From Callaeas wilsoni (taxonomy: Eukaryota; Chordata; Aves; Passeriformes; Callaeidae), in the NCBI GenBank assembly GCA_013398955.1, contig VWPU01017436.1, positions 1 to 64,000 of the forward strand: DNA of 64,000 nucleotides, read 5' to 3'. The position numbers and the translations under genes are program-made. This document shows, in pieces, positions 36,244 to 48,222 of the stretch. Position 1 is the stretch's first letter. The number at the start of each line of letters is the position of its first letter. The notes below the pieces were generated by a model. That model saw only the letters and a program-made list of their open reading frames with translations, did not search any database and was not told the DNA's origin.

Positions 36244-36340
36244 GTGAGTTTATGCCTTATTTACTTCTGTCACACTGATCTATGCAGGTAACCCTTTATG
36301 ATACAATTTATTTTTGATAAATGTCCTTTTATCTTTTTAG

Positions 36341-36370
36341 AAGAAAATTCTAGGAGAATATTGGTGATGA
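36341..36370 (+). pseudogene. STK31: Start of the next STK31 exon, running into two stops
   Basis: A good acceptor (TTATCTTTTTAG) is followed by KKILGEYW and then TGA TGA. Human has KKQLIEYLNK directly after the DSIE-F junction, so position and K-K-x-L-x-E-Y agree. Beyond the stops no homology is seen. Confidence 0.5.
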
Positions 36371-37231
36371 GAGGTTAGTTGGGTTAAAGCTTTAGAATCC
36401 CAGTGGTACATTGCCCTACTCAATGCTTCATTTCATACATTTAAATACAAAGATACTTTCTTAAAAAATGAAGCAGTGAAAGCTGGAATCTCTAGATTCG
36501 TGACAAATCAGTAGTATGTAGCTTAAGGAGATTGAGCTTTAAGTAGAATGTTGGTTTTTCAGAATATTGTTAATGTAATTAAAAAGAAACACAATAAAAA
36601 CCCTCTTTTGTGGGAAGTACCCTGAAAAGCTGAGTTCAAACAGGCTCCAGGCTGTTTCTTTAATGCATTTGAGTAAAACATTAAATATAGAAAGATTTAA
36701 CAATTTCTGATTTTTTTCTTTTCCTCCTAGTTCAAAAAACCAGGCAGAGGAATGACTGAATAGAAGACATGTTATTAACAACTTATTATCTGTTAAGAAA
36801 ACTGTGAAAAACTTAAAGGTGGAAGCTGTTTGACAAGAACAATTTTGAGAAAGTATGAAAATGTTATAGTGTTGGTAATTTTGTCTGTTAGGAAACATTA
36901 ATTTTGTTTACTCCAAGTAAGCTGTAACCATGTAGAACAGTTTGTTTTTTCTGAATTCAGTTTTGCCTTTAAATGTGTCAGTTTTACAGGCCCCTGAGAC
37001 CAAGCTTGAATGGTTTAAAAATCAAAAAACCGTCACTAACCAATCATCAAGAAAAAAAGAGAAATACATAGACTTTCCTGTTTCCATCTCCAGCCATGAC
37101 ACGGTGCTTTTAACTAATTCCCTCTGGTGACAGGTGCTGTTCACAGCATGAACAATTTTGTCCAACTCTTTCTACTGTGCCAATTGCTTTTAACTTTGTT
37201 GATAACGTGTATATCTTCTCCTTGGTGACAG

Positions 37232-37292
37232 AAGTCAACGTCTGTTCCAATTTTCAGGGTTCCCCACTATTCCTCAGAGAGGTTTAAAGAAG
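37232..37292 (+). pseudogene. STK31: STK31 kinase-domain exon remnant
   Basis: Between a CCTTGGTGACAG acceptor and an AAG|GTAAAT donor it reads KSTSVPIFRVPHYSSERFKE, comparable to human KSDPMAYLMVPYYPRANLNA, the hinge region of the kinase-like domain. Twenty codons are open. Confidence 0.6.
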
Positions 37293-40062
37293 GTAAATAC
37301 TATTTCAGCTTTGCTGCTGTTGGTTTGATTGCACAATAATTATTCTAATGATGATGCTTAAGGAAAAAAAGAACCTGGACATTTGCCTCTGAGCGTTGTA
37401 AAGGGGCAGTAAGCTCCCAAGAGGGATTTAAAATGAGATGCACTAAGGAAACCTATTGGGAAAAGAATTCTTGAGTAACAAGGTGACATGAAGAAAATGC
37501 CTGCTTGTGGGAGAAAAAAGTGAATGAATTATGGAACCTGGTGTCGGTGGTAGATTAGTGATGTTGCTGTTACTTTTATATGTGATCAGCTAATTAAAAT
37601 AAATTAAAAAAAGCTCTTTGACTTGGGAAACAAGTAGGCAAAAGGCTAGAACATTTGGCTTGTCACATAAATAAAGGGAACACCTTTCTCAGTGATTAAG
37701 TTTTCAGAGATTCTCTTGGGTTTCCAGGAAGGAGATTGAGTAAAATACGTGTTTGAGAATATATTCAACTCCAGAACTGTTATATGGAAGCTGTTTTTAA
37801 ATCCTGATAGAGTAGATTGCTGTTGCTTGGTATAATAGCAGAATGAGAATTATACACAGACTTTGCTATTCCTAATGCAGTCTGATGATTACAGCGATTT
37901 TGAAATTACATTAAAAAAACCTTCCTCTTAACGTAAAATTCAATTCCAACTGTCATAGACAGGGAATTGTACTACTTGTTGGCAGCTGAGTTTCCTGAAG
38001 GGTCATTCTGGAGACAAATGGTGTAATTGTGAGAAGTATGAGAGCTGAGGAAGATTTTACCCCTCCCTGGTGGTATGGGCTGTGCTGAAATGAGCACCTC
38101 AGGTGACAGAGCAGGAAAGTTTCACCCATGGTTCCCAGACTGGATCAGGTTTGTGCCTCCTCTGTAACTGTGTCAGTACTGCTCAGTGCTCCTACTTTCT
38201 GCATGATCACAAAAGGATGGAGCTGGTGACTGATGTGCTACCAAGGACTCCTACCAACCTGCAAACTAGTCTCCTCCAGTCTGGCCAGAGCTGGCGCTGG
38301 CTGCCCTCATGGAAGGGGATAGAAACTCAGGGTCTGGCTTTTATTTTGACAGTAGACAGTCCCAAAATATGTTGTGAACCAGGAAGGGGGCAGCAACTAG
38401 TAACAGGTAAAAAGCAGAAAGGCAGAGAAGAAAAAATAGGCAACCTGGCAGAACTAAAGTTCTTCAAAACAGCACTGAATGTCTTTTTATATTTATAATT
38501 TTTTTTAAAATTTGAGAAGTTTTGCAGTTTGTATTCTTTGCTACCTTATGAGCTTTAATAGTTTCTTAGTGCACTGTATGCCAGGGAGGAAAAAGCAGCC
38601 TACTTTCCTGCATTAGGAGGACAGCACCTCCTCCACCTTCTTATTGTCTTCTGGCACTGTATTGCTGCCCCCCCAACTCGGGAAAGCTCCCAAATTTGAA
38701 AAGCCACAAGCTACCCAGCAAGTGCTCATGTTCCCATGCAGAGACTTTGCATGAGCAATTAATATATTTGAACTGGTTCGCTGAGTACCAGCTGTAGCTC
38801 CAGGTATGTGGGCAGATCTTGGGAAATACTGGCAGTTCCATTATCTCTACAGTGATGGCTTCAGTAAAGCCTCTTGTGCTGTCATAGTTTCACAACAATT
38901 CCTAACAGAGATGTGAACTGCTAGTTGATGGGTAACCACTGTCGGTTACCTGTACCGAGAAGATGAAGCTGATACATATAAAAGTCACTTTTCATTGTCT
39001 TTTATTCCCCATTTAGAGAGCAGTTGCTTAAAATTAAGTAATTTTTCTATTTGCATGAATGAATGATGAAATAGATTAACTAAAGTGTAGCTTGATAGCA
39101 TACATGTTTATGAATTATTAACATGGTAGGATTTAGTTAGAACACTTTTGCTACCATTATTCAGATCTTGCTCTGTTCTAGAGGGTTTTTCACATAGAAG
39201 TGAGGACAAAAGAAAATGTAAAAAACCCCACCAAAACCAACCAAAAAACCTCAGAAGAAACAAATGCAGTTGTACAAATGATTGATTCTTCTTGAAGAGA
39301 ATATCTGGGGTGCAGCAAGATAGGCATTCGAGTACCTCATCCAAGTTCACCAGGTGAATTTCAGACTGCTTCACATGTAACTAATGTTCAGTTCAGACTT
39401 GGTGTTGCATTGATTATTTGATGGAAAATTCTTAGTATTGTGTTCAGCAGTTGCCAGTTTGATGTTGAGCATCTGAAATTGTGTTCTCTCTTATTTCATA
39501 GCAGTGCCATTTCAAAAATGGAGATGGTGATTTTCCGAGTTCTCTGCTGATCTGTGTCCCAAGAGCCCAGCACTGACATAACACGTTTCCTTTTGCTGTC
39601 TATGTAATCTCTCAGAACACAGGCATTTTCAGCCTAACCTGCAGGCAGTGTCTGAAAAATGCTGTACTCATACCTGCTTCTAGGCAATAGTGAAAACTGG
39701 GGAGATTTTACTTGGTTTATGAGTACGAAGTTCACATTTGAGTGTGCTTGCTCCTCAACATTTCTTTAACATACAACTTGGGCAGGGGCTTTTCAGTCAT
39801 ATTTTTAAAAGTCTATTTCTTTTGACCTGTAGAAGTTTCTTCTGACATTATTTTTTTCCTCTTGTTTCTGTGTAAGGGAAACTTGAGCCCCTTGCATATT
39901 TTACCCTACTGTAAAATTAGAAAAGAATCTTTCCTTGCCATTTTTTAATATCAATCCATTTTCATTTGGAACCCGAAGAATCTCCTTGACTGATGTTTAG
40001 TTTTGTTAAACTAAAGGGGAAAACCCACCAGTGTTATGTATTAGATATCTTTTCATTTACAG
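37293..40062. other. Spacer where STK31 catalytic-loop and activation-segment exons should lie
   Basis: No convincing copy of the human HGSLHQNN or VGDFDF motifs was found. Two weak look-alikes (near 37889 and 39516) were judged to be chance. Confidence 0.5.
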
Positions 40063-40128
40063 CTTTGCATACAAAACCAGGAATTTGGCATAAATGATGA
40101 TGGAACACATGAGGTAGATGTTGTCATG
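40063..40128 (+). pseudogene. STK31: STK31 kinase C-lobe exon, open
   Basis: There are 22 codons, LCIQNQEFGINDDGTHEVDV and two more, against human LSVQNQEFEINKDGIPKVDQ. The acceptor is TTCATTTACAG and the donor ATG|GTATGA. It joins in phase 0 to the last exon, which begins DDKVKSLL in both species. Confidence 0.88.
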
Positions 40129-43100
40129 GTATGACAATTGTCAGATGAGGAAGAAAAGACTGTTCTTGTTTAGAGGTGGTTGGTTGGATTTTAAAGTGAA
40201 ATATTTCATATGAAGTGCTGGGCTGAGAAAATGTTCTTAATTGACTATTTCCATAATTCTAGATAGCCTGCACAAATAGAACAATGATTGAGGAGGTAGA
40301 AAGCCCCAGAGTTTTCTTAATATTTAACTCAGATCTCAGAAGGAGCAACTAAAAATTGAATGATACAGTGTTATGGACTTGGAGAACAAGTCATTGAGAT
40401 TCAGCCTCAGAGGAGGTATTTGTATTTAGAAACTTATTTTTTCTGAAGTCAGGAAGTTGACTTTTTTCATCTGTTTTACTGCACAATGACTGCACCGTGT
40501 TTGAGCATTAATAAAACAGCTAAATTCAATTTTAATCACATAAATGCAGTTGAAAAATTGTACTGTGCCCTTAATTCTTTGGTTTGGTTTTCTTTTTTTG
40601 TGCAGCAAGTTTTCCTATGCCTCTGAAACCAATCTACAGATATAAGTGAACCCTTCATGATACAAATTGTTGTTGCTGTTTTCATTCTTTCTACTCTCAG
40701 CTGTTATTCTCTGCCTGCCTTATGGCAGCAATTGGTGTCTTCTTGAAATCCATGTGCAGACCCTTTTCTGAAGTTTATCCTTGCCCAGGGTCTCAGTGAC
40801 TATTTGGGAATAAGAAGCAGATCTGTGCACCTTCATGCTTCACAATTTGGCTCACCAACTTTGAAGTCAATCTTCACTAACTTTACTTTCTCTTGGATGC
40901 TGATCATGAGCACATAATTTTATAGCCTCATATCTCTGCATTCTTTACCTGGCTGCCTGTCTTTCCTCAGGTTCATTTTCTCATGTAACTATTTTCTAAA
41001 ATCTTTCAGTCTTCTGGCCAAGAGTGAAGACCAAATAATAAATCCCTCTTTCTTAGTTATACCTGTGTATTAATGATCTACCAGCTTTACAGAGATGACT
41101 GTTTAAGCATAGGGCTAAATTACAAGAGTTGTGTTCATTATGATCTTCATGTATCCTGTTTACTGTGTTTAGGATAAGAAACTGGCATTATACAGTAGCA
41201 GGCCAACACAGCTGTAGTGGCTCCAGTGTCCTGGTAGGGTAATTTGTGTATCACTTCATATCACATATACAGTACTGTAAATAATCTTGTTTTATTACAT
41301 GACTTCCCTACAGTACGTCTTTTAATAGCTTCACTTCAACCGTTCTCTGCACTGGTGAAAGAATTTTTGATAATGCAGAGGACTCTCTACCAAATCCTTC
41401 TGCAAAATTATTTCCAATGGGACACTACCATGGAAAACAGAAAAATAAAACACGCAGCATTTGAGCAGGGAGGTTGTCCTGTAAATAGTGTATCTTACTG
41501 CTCATTATAGTTGATGGATTTCTTTTATTAAAAATTAAGTGAATCTCATGAAACACACAATACTATAGGAAAGAAGATTCAGCACTTCGTGACTGAACAT
41601 CAGGGCCAGCTAGGGCATTTTAAATGTGTTTCACAAAACTTGTACAGAACCATCTGCCCAGAGCAGCGTTCAGGATTGTGCATAATAATCCTTGGATACT
41701 AAAACCCCCTAACTTTCTCTCATGCCTGAGGGAAACTTACTTCAAGGATGTAGAAAAGATTTCTTGGGACATTAAAACTAGTTGCTTCACTTCTGCTTTC
41801 TGTAAAATTTCTGCTGTGATAACGTTTTATAAATAAGGTCTGAAGTACGCAAGTAAAAATTTTAATGGCCAGTTTCAGGGTATTATACTTCTCTGTTCTC
41901 CTGTAACAGGTGCCCTCTGTGCAAAGAGCTGCTCTTATCTCAAGAACCATTAATGAATTTAGCTGGTATTGTTTTTAGCAGGGATTAGTAAGTTTTACAG
42001 CTATTAATAAGACCAAATTTCTTTGACATTTTTTACCTGATGAAAATAAGCATTTGATTTTGATTTTGTCAGGTGATACAATACTAATCAATACAGCACT
42101 GCTGTCAGTTTTTAAGGGTTCATTCTGGATGTGTATACATGCACGTGCCCTAACCACTAAAGTCAACTAGAAAACAATCTGTGCTGCCTGCAGAGCACAG
42201 AAATACAGATGAGAGTTTTACTAAGAACTGTAATACTAATAAATATCTTTCAGCTGTTTCTTGGGGAATCTTTTAGACCTCTGGCTGTTAATCCTTGTCC
42301 CAGTTCTTGGGGAAAATCTATTTTGCTTCAAAGTGCTTTATCTATAATCAGCTTATTTGGAATTAATCTCCATGCCCATCTGCAGGCTCCTGACAGACTG
42401 GTAATTTCCTTTCCATTTCAATCTCGTGCCCAGAGGAATTGCACACTTGTAACTAGTAAAATTTTTGTTGTTTTCAGCAAATGTAAAATTGCCGCAGGAA
42501 AATAACATAAGGCTTTAAAACAGGGATGTTAATGTTAGGTGACTGCAGCAAGAGCAAGGTTTAGCAGTAAGATCTTGCAGCCACTCATTTAGTCACACCA
42601 GGATTTAATGTTCAGTCTGCTTCAGCATCCAGTTTTGTGTATTTAAAAAAAAATAAAAAAGCAAGTAAGATCAAACACAATGAAATGGAGTAAACACGAT
42701 GAAATGTTGTCCTATAGCCGTATTCCTTGTAGAATCAATTTTTGGTTTCCTTAATGTGAGAAGGGGATATTTGTTGTTGACAGACATTTGACAGTATCTT
42801 GAAATGCAAATACGCAAAGCTGTTCAAGCTCTTCAAATGCCCACATTTTCTTCACTTTAATTTTAAGTGTGTAGTCATGGTTCACTCCTGTATTTCTTTG
42901 CATGTATTTGGATCCTCTTAGCTAGAGATTCTCCTTTGAGTATTTAAAATATTTTATAAATATTGAACAATGCTTTATGCCTGCAAGATCCACAGTTTTC
43001 AGATCTCATCTTTTAACCCAGATTTCTGGTTACTTGGGGAGTGACTAATTCTCTGGGGTCACTCTAATAATTAGTGAAAGAGTTGGAAATTTTTTGTTTT

Positions 43101-43975
43101 TCTCTTCAAGTTTTTGACTAGTTGTGTACAATCCCTTACATCATATCCTTCTCTATGGGTGAAATAGTGATGGGTGAGAGATGTGCAGTTGTCCTGTACT
43201 TTGCTGTTAATATTGACCCAGGTCAGAGGAGTTCCTGGCTTGGAGATTGTGAACAAGCAAGCCTTCCTATGGAAAAATTCTGTTCCTGTTGAGTTTTGGT
43301 AATCTAGGTTTCTAGATCAGCCTTTGAGATTGTGTTTCTTGTAGTCCTCTTATCCAAATCCAGTGTGTGCCCTTCCTCCTCAACAGCTGATGTTTATGCA
43401 TATGTGTGGAGTTGTGGATTTATGTTTTGTGTATGGAGTCTAGTGCTGTTAATGTGCTAAGTATTTAGGCATGTAATCCCTTCTGATAAACCCAAAGAGC
43501 CTAAGTGTAAGTGATGGTTTAATAGCAAAATAGCTGCTGTTGATTTAGAGTCCATTACTTTGGGGTTTTTTTTCCCCTATACTCCTGTAGAGAGATAAAA
43601 CTATACTCCAAAATTAAAAGATAAAGTTATAGAAGGTGAATGGCACCTGTTTCATTCATCCTCAGTAAAAAGACCAACTTGAGTATTTCTGTAATTTATA
43701 GTAGTTCAGCGAATTCATATTTCAAAATTTCAAAACCTCACACTCTTCTGGCTGGCATTGAGTTGACCGACCCGGTGCTGAACATTTGCTTGTATTTTGT
43801 TTTAATGAGCACTATGATGTTAAGTGTTGCTGTCTATTGGGAATGCTATGGTACAACACCTTGTGAAGGCTTTAGGCCCTAAACACTTACAAGATGTGTT
43901 CATCAAATGCTTGGTTGTTATTTGTAATCCAGTTTGTTTTGCTTACTGATGAAATCCTTCTCCCTCTGTTTGTAG

Positions 43976-44251
43976 GATGATAAAGTTAAATCTCTTCTCC
44001 TGAATTTGTTATGCTGTAACAGACCGATGCCTGAGCAGGTGCTGAGGAATGATTGCTTCCTCATAGCTGATGCGATTCCAGTTTCACTGCAACCAGGTGA
44101 AGAGTATGAGCCACATAAAAAACAAAATTCTGAGAAAACACATTGGAAAAAAGTGATTAACCGAGGAGAATGGAGCAATTCCTATTCAATACATGAAAAC
44201 TTTTCCATCAGGTGTTTGTTTGAGCCTTCTGTTTTGAAATCAGTGACCTGA
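43976..44251 (+). pseudogene. STK31: STK31 last exon, 91 open codons
   Basis: After the acceptor CTCTGTTTGTAG it reads DDKVKSLLLNLLCCNRPMPE and then QVLRNDCFL, against human DDKVKSLLCSLICYRSSMTA, EQVLNAECFL. The middle part (GEEYEPHKKQ) still resembles human TEYTLYKKEE. The tail after about codon 50 is unlike the human end and stops at TGA 44249-44251. There is no lesion in this exon, so it could persist in a non-coding or truncated transcript. Confidence 0.88.
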
Positions 44252-47200
44252 TCTGAAATATCCAAGCATAGAAGGTTTGGTAGGTGCATGCATATTTTGA
44301 GATTATACAGTCTTCACTGTGTTTTTTATTTTTTTTAAGTATATTTTACTCTAAGCAAGTATTTAGGATTATAAGTGTCAATTTACTGATTGTATTCTTG
44401 GTTTGTCAGCCTTTTTCTTTTACTTATATGCAGGCTTTAAATTTACAGACACTAGTCTTGTTAGATGCCAGAGATCTTTAAGATGAAGCTTTAGTGAGTT
44501 GGTTTTTATTGAGTTTTCTGTCCCTCTTCATGCTCTGATTCCAGATAACATATTCCGCTTAAAGATGTTCTGAGGCATTATTTTTTTGCTGAAGATTTGT
44601 TTTTATTGCATAGACCAGTTGTTCTTAAAGAAACTGCCTTCAGGATTTAAAGAAAAACCCCAATGTACTGCTTTGACAACTCGTAAAAGAAATGGTGAAC
44701 ACCTTTCCTCTTTTCTGCCTTTTTGCCTTTGAAAAATGCAATTGGCTTTCTGGAGAGCAGCTATTCTTCTAGTTCCTCTTTTGCTGTTCTGCTGCCAACC
44801 AAAATATTCTACACACACCTTTGCAAAACCTACTGTTTACTTGCTCTGTGTGTATATGTTGTCTGTTATTAAATGCTTTTCTTGCAGTACCTATGAGGGT
44901 GTGATTTTCATGAACGGGTTTGTTTGCCTGCAACACTTTGCTGTTGATATTTCTATTAAAAAACTTTTGTCAGCTCTTTATCTTTACAGGAAAATGTTGT
45001 TTATCTTTATGAAGGTTTTTCTTCTCAGAAAGGAACAGGTCAGAGTGTGCAGTGTTGCTGTAGCAGTGTGTTTAGCCTCTGGGTGTTGCTCTTGGACAGC
45101 GCTGTTGGCAGACTGCTGTGTTGCAGAAGGGTTGCTGAAGCTGCTTGTTGTTGGATGAAGAATACCAAAATGCAGTATGTAATAGGCAAGCAGCAGCTCC
45201 AGGGGACTTGGGGAGCCTTAAGGTGCAATAATATGATCCACAGTGAATAGAGGATATACCCTTGGCAGGCTCACGTTTGATATTAGACTTGGTTTTCTAT
45301 CCTTAAACCAAAATCAGGGTTTTTTACATGGAATAGTGTGTAAGATGCTTATCCTCTTTTCAATAAATGATACTGATTTTTTGATTTCTGTAACGTGTGT
45401 ATAACCAATGACAGTAAAATATTTGTTAGGAGTATTTTTATGTAGAATTTTTGGTTAATGTGATAAATATTTTCATTACAGAAACCACAGAAGAATAATA
45501 CCTTGTCAATGAATATAAACATTTTAGAAGTTTTGCGGAATGCTTTCCAAATACTGATTGCACTCCTTCACTATTAACTAGCATTTTATTTCATTATTAA
45601 AATGCTAACTCTAATTTCAATGGATGTTAAGCACTGAAGAGAGGTTAGACTAACCTGATTGTTTGTATCATGCTGTGTAACAAATATTAGAATAAATTTT
45701 TGCCTGGTTATCGTGCTCTGGAGTCAATGCAAACTAAAGTGTACTTAAATCCCCAAATTGTTAACCTTCTTGGTTTTCTGAAACCAGAAGTCTTCATGTA
45801 TGCTTGATTAAAGAAAAATAGATTGCAGATTACTCAAAATTTCTTCACCAGCTGTAAGTATCATGAAACCTTTTGTTATCTATGAGCCTTTTCTATCTGA
45901 ATTAAACTTTGATTAAAGTTTTAGTGTCACCAGTTCTGTTTGTTTCTACCTTGACATTTTCTATGGTAATTTTGTAGCTCTGGCTTTCTTTTCCTTTCTC
46001 ACTTGCCAGAGGCCTTAAGAAAATAGGTTGGTACAGGGTCATATTGCACAGCTCTCCTGCTGAAGCTGAATATTAATCTATGATAATAGACTGCCTGCTA
46101 TGTAGTTTGAGACATCTCTTTCAGCTGCGTCTCTTCTGGCTAGAAATAGGCGCTTGGAGAACAGGGAAGGGAGGCTGAAATGATCCTGTAGGAACCATCT
46201 GCCTCCTTGCTCACTTGCTGCTGCTTCTAAGAAGCCCAAAGGAAACTCGCCTCACTCTTCCTTGGTATGAGGAATCTGCAGCTTTGAGCAGAGTCCTTGC
46301 ACAGGCCAGGAAGGTGAGGGCCTGTCAGGGGTCGAGTGTTGCTTTACTGGGAGGTAAGGTATTTAGTTGTCATGGGCCCAAGACTCCTCAGAGCCTTTAC
46401 CAGTAAGGCTGCAGTTCCAGCCCTAGGTACTGACAGCTTTCTCTCGTGAGGGCTGTCACCTTTGTTACTTTTTCAGAGCTGTGTTCTCTCCGCACTCCTC
46501 ACCTTGATGCTCACCAGCTGTGCCTTGGAACAAGTCTTGGATTTTGCCCAGTACATCATACCCGAGTTGGCCATTACAGTTGCCTTCTAGGGTGTAGAAA
46601 TGGTGACAAAGTCACCTCAGAGGAAATGGTCTCCTCAGGCACCCGCAACCACTTCCTCTGGCTCTACCTAACCCAGCCTGCAGACCTGCGATAGGACTGG
46701 TTTTCTTCGGGAAGAGGAGTTCTTTGGGCAGCTTGGGAGAACATCAGCATTTCTTATCTCCATGGTTTGGGTGGAGCAGGAGGAACTATTTCAGTTCTGA
46801 CTGCTGCACCTCTGGTCAGTTCTGGAGACTCCTGCTCTTCTGTTTGATACCTTTCAATCTTAATCTACCTTAGCATCCATAATAACATTACTACATCTTT
46901 CCAGGTAGTTTGCTGCTTGCTTCATTAATATTTAATACTTGTGTCTGTGTAGTTTTGAGAAGGGTTGAGGTGGGTATTTTGTACTTCAGAATAGATTTCT
47001 CCTAGTGAAGAGTCCTTCTTGTCAACACTCACTGGTATTTTAACAGTTTTTTCCTGCAAGTATGTATAGCCTGCAGGTTAAATTATATTCCTTCATAGGT
47101 AACTGACTCAAGAACTTCCCCTAAATGGGCAAAAATTGATTTCATCTGGAGTCGCTTAATTTCCCCAATTTGCAAGGAAACTGGCATGAATTTATCCTGA

Positions 47201-47619
47201 TTTCAAATCAGGAGTCTGATAGCTTGCAAGTTGATGACTTTCTAGACTGATGAATGTTCGAAAGCCTGATCTTCATTCACATAATTTAAAATCCTGGTGA
47301 AAACTTTCCTCAGATTTCTGGATGTGTGCTGACAGGCAATAAGATACTGAGCTGTGCCACAGCTCCTGCAGCAGTTGCCTTGGACTGTGTGTTTTTCACA
47401 GCAGACACACCATGGCTAGATGAAGAATTTTCAAATTGTCCTGAATCTGCTGTTATCACAGGTTGTGGTGGCACATGGGATCAAGTGTTGGAGTCAGGTT
47501 TTGGCAGCTTTAGGTTCAGGGACTGCAATATATCAAGACCACAACATGTAGAAGCCTGAGTCAAAATGCTGAATTGGTCTTTTTGTAAATATATTTTAGT
47601 ATATATAATACGTCTAGCA

Positions 47620-47959
47620 TCTGTGTGTTAATGCTGTAAGTTACGTTACCAACAGGTGCAGAGAAACAAGATTTGCTCTGCTGTGTGAAGATGTGGTGTT
47701 GGATTGTATTCGTCACCTGCTGTGTTCCCAGGAGCTATTTAGCTGCCTGAGGCCTGTGGGTGAGACCCCCTTCCACTTCCTGTACTGTGGAGATGGGAAA
47801 GCTTGCCGAAACTCCCTGAAATGCCTTTCTTCTCCTGTGAACTGTCAGCTGTTCAACTTTCCTGCAACCTTAACAACTGATAGCATAGTCAAGCAGACCG
47901 GATCTGTTCTGTCTCATCTCGGCAGCCCTGGTGGGGACCAGAAGTTTCTGGTATTCTGA
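47620..47959 (+). other. Unassigned open segment, about 112 codons, Cys-rich
   Basis: The frame is open from just after a TAG at about 47617 to the TGA at 47957-47959. It includes LLCEDVVLDCIRHLLCSQEL and a later stretch with several more cysteines. It has no good ATG start. I do not recognise it; it may be a chance ORF, an untranslated exon or part of an old retroelement. Confidence 0.25.
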
Positions 47960-48048
47960 ATATGGTATTGCAAGTTTAGTCTGTCATCTTAGCAGCCCTC
48001 TGGCTTCTTTCTGACCTCCTTTTCCAACTCCATGGCCTGGTGTTTCAG

Positions 48049-48222
48049 CAAAGCCAAGAGCTGTACCGCCTAGCACTGTTATACTGGGTACTGACAGACT
48101 TGACAGCTCTGGAGAAAGAGTCCTTGTTTGAAGTCAAAGAAGATGGTGAATGTGAACCTTGGGGCTTTGAGATGCAACATGATATTCCTTTAGATGCCTC
48201 AACAGCAGGTTTTGCCCTTATC
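48049..48222 (+). other. Unassigned exon-like open segment, 58 codons
   Basis: It is flanked by a GGTGTTTCAG acceptor-like end and a CAG|GTGTGT donor-like start. It reads QSQELYRLALLYWVLTDLTA and continues with an acidic part. No family is recognised. It lies 90 bases after the preceding open segment. Confidence 0.2.

Larger units (their letters stand above)
16394..44251 (+). pseudogene. STK31: STK31 (TDRD8) unitary pseudogene, multi-exon remnant
   Basis: STK31 is a germ-cell protein with a Tudor domain, a central coiled coil and a C-terminal kinase-like domain; in mammals it lies just downstream of FAM221A on the same strand, as here. The clear remnants, in correct order, are 16630-16779 (Tudor), 20173-20340 and 22740-22849 (coiled coil), 29918-30040, 32695-32872, 36169-36243, 37232-37292 (kinase), 40063-40128 and 43976-44251 (C-lobe and C-terminus). 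Weaker pieces lie at 16394, 35316 and 36341. Lesions: TAA at 16653, +1 near 16698, TGA at 16732, TGA at 29945, a 2-nt loss at 32749, and stops at 36365. The Tudor N-terminal half, a ~60-residue coiled-coil segment, most of the kinase N-lobe and the catalytic loop were not found. Multiple exons with introns argue against a processed copy. The bounds are the outermost remnants seen. Confidence 0.85.

Noticed and set aside
36942..37130. 62-codon ORF after a GTTTTACAG acceptor-like end, tested as a kinase N-lobe exon
   Set aside because: The residues do not align with human STK31 beyond isolated matches.
37878..37915. SDFEIT after an AATGCAG acceptor-like end, another DFG candidate
   Set aside because: Too short and no supporting flanking identity.
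38931..38950. Inverted repeat GGTAACC / GGTTACC with a 6-base loop
   Set aside because: Too short and isolated to assign a role.
39516..39570. NGDGDF after a TTTCATAG acceptor-like end, a possible kinase DFG region of STK31
   Set aside because: Only GDF agrees with human VGDFDF. The flanking residues do not match and no donor fits.
44736..45158. 140-codon hydrophobic ORF with a signal-peptide-like start
   Set aside because: T-rich DNA gives hydrophobic ORFs by chance. No family match, and the start context is ordinary.
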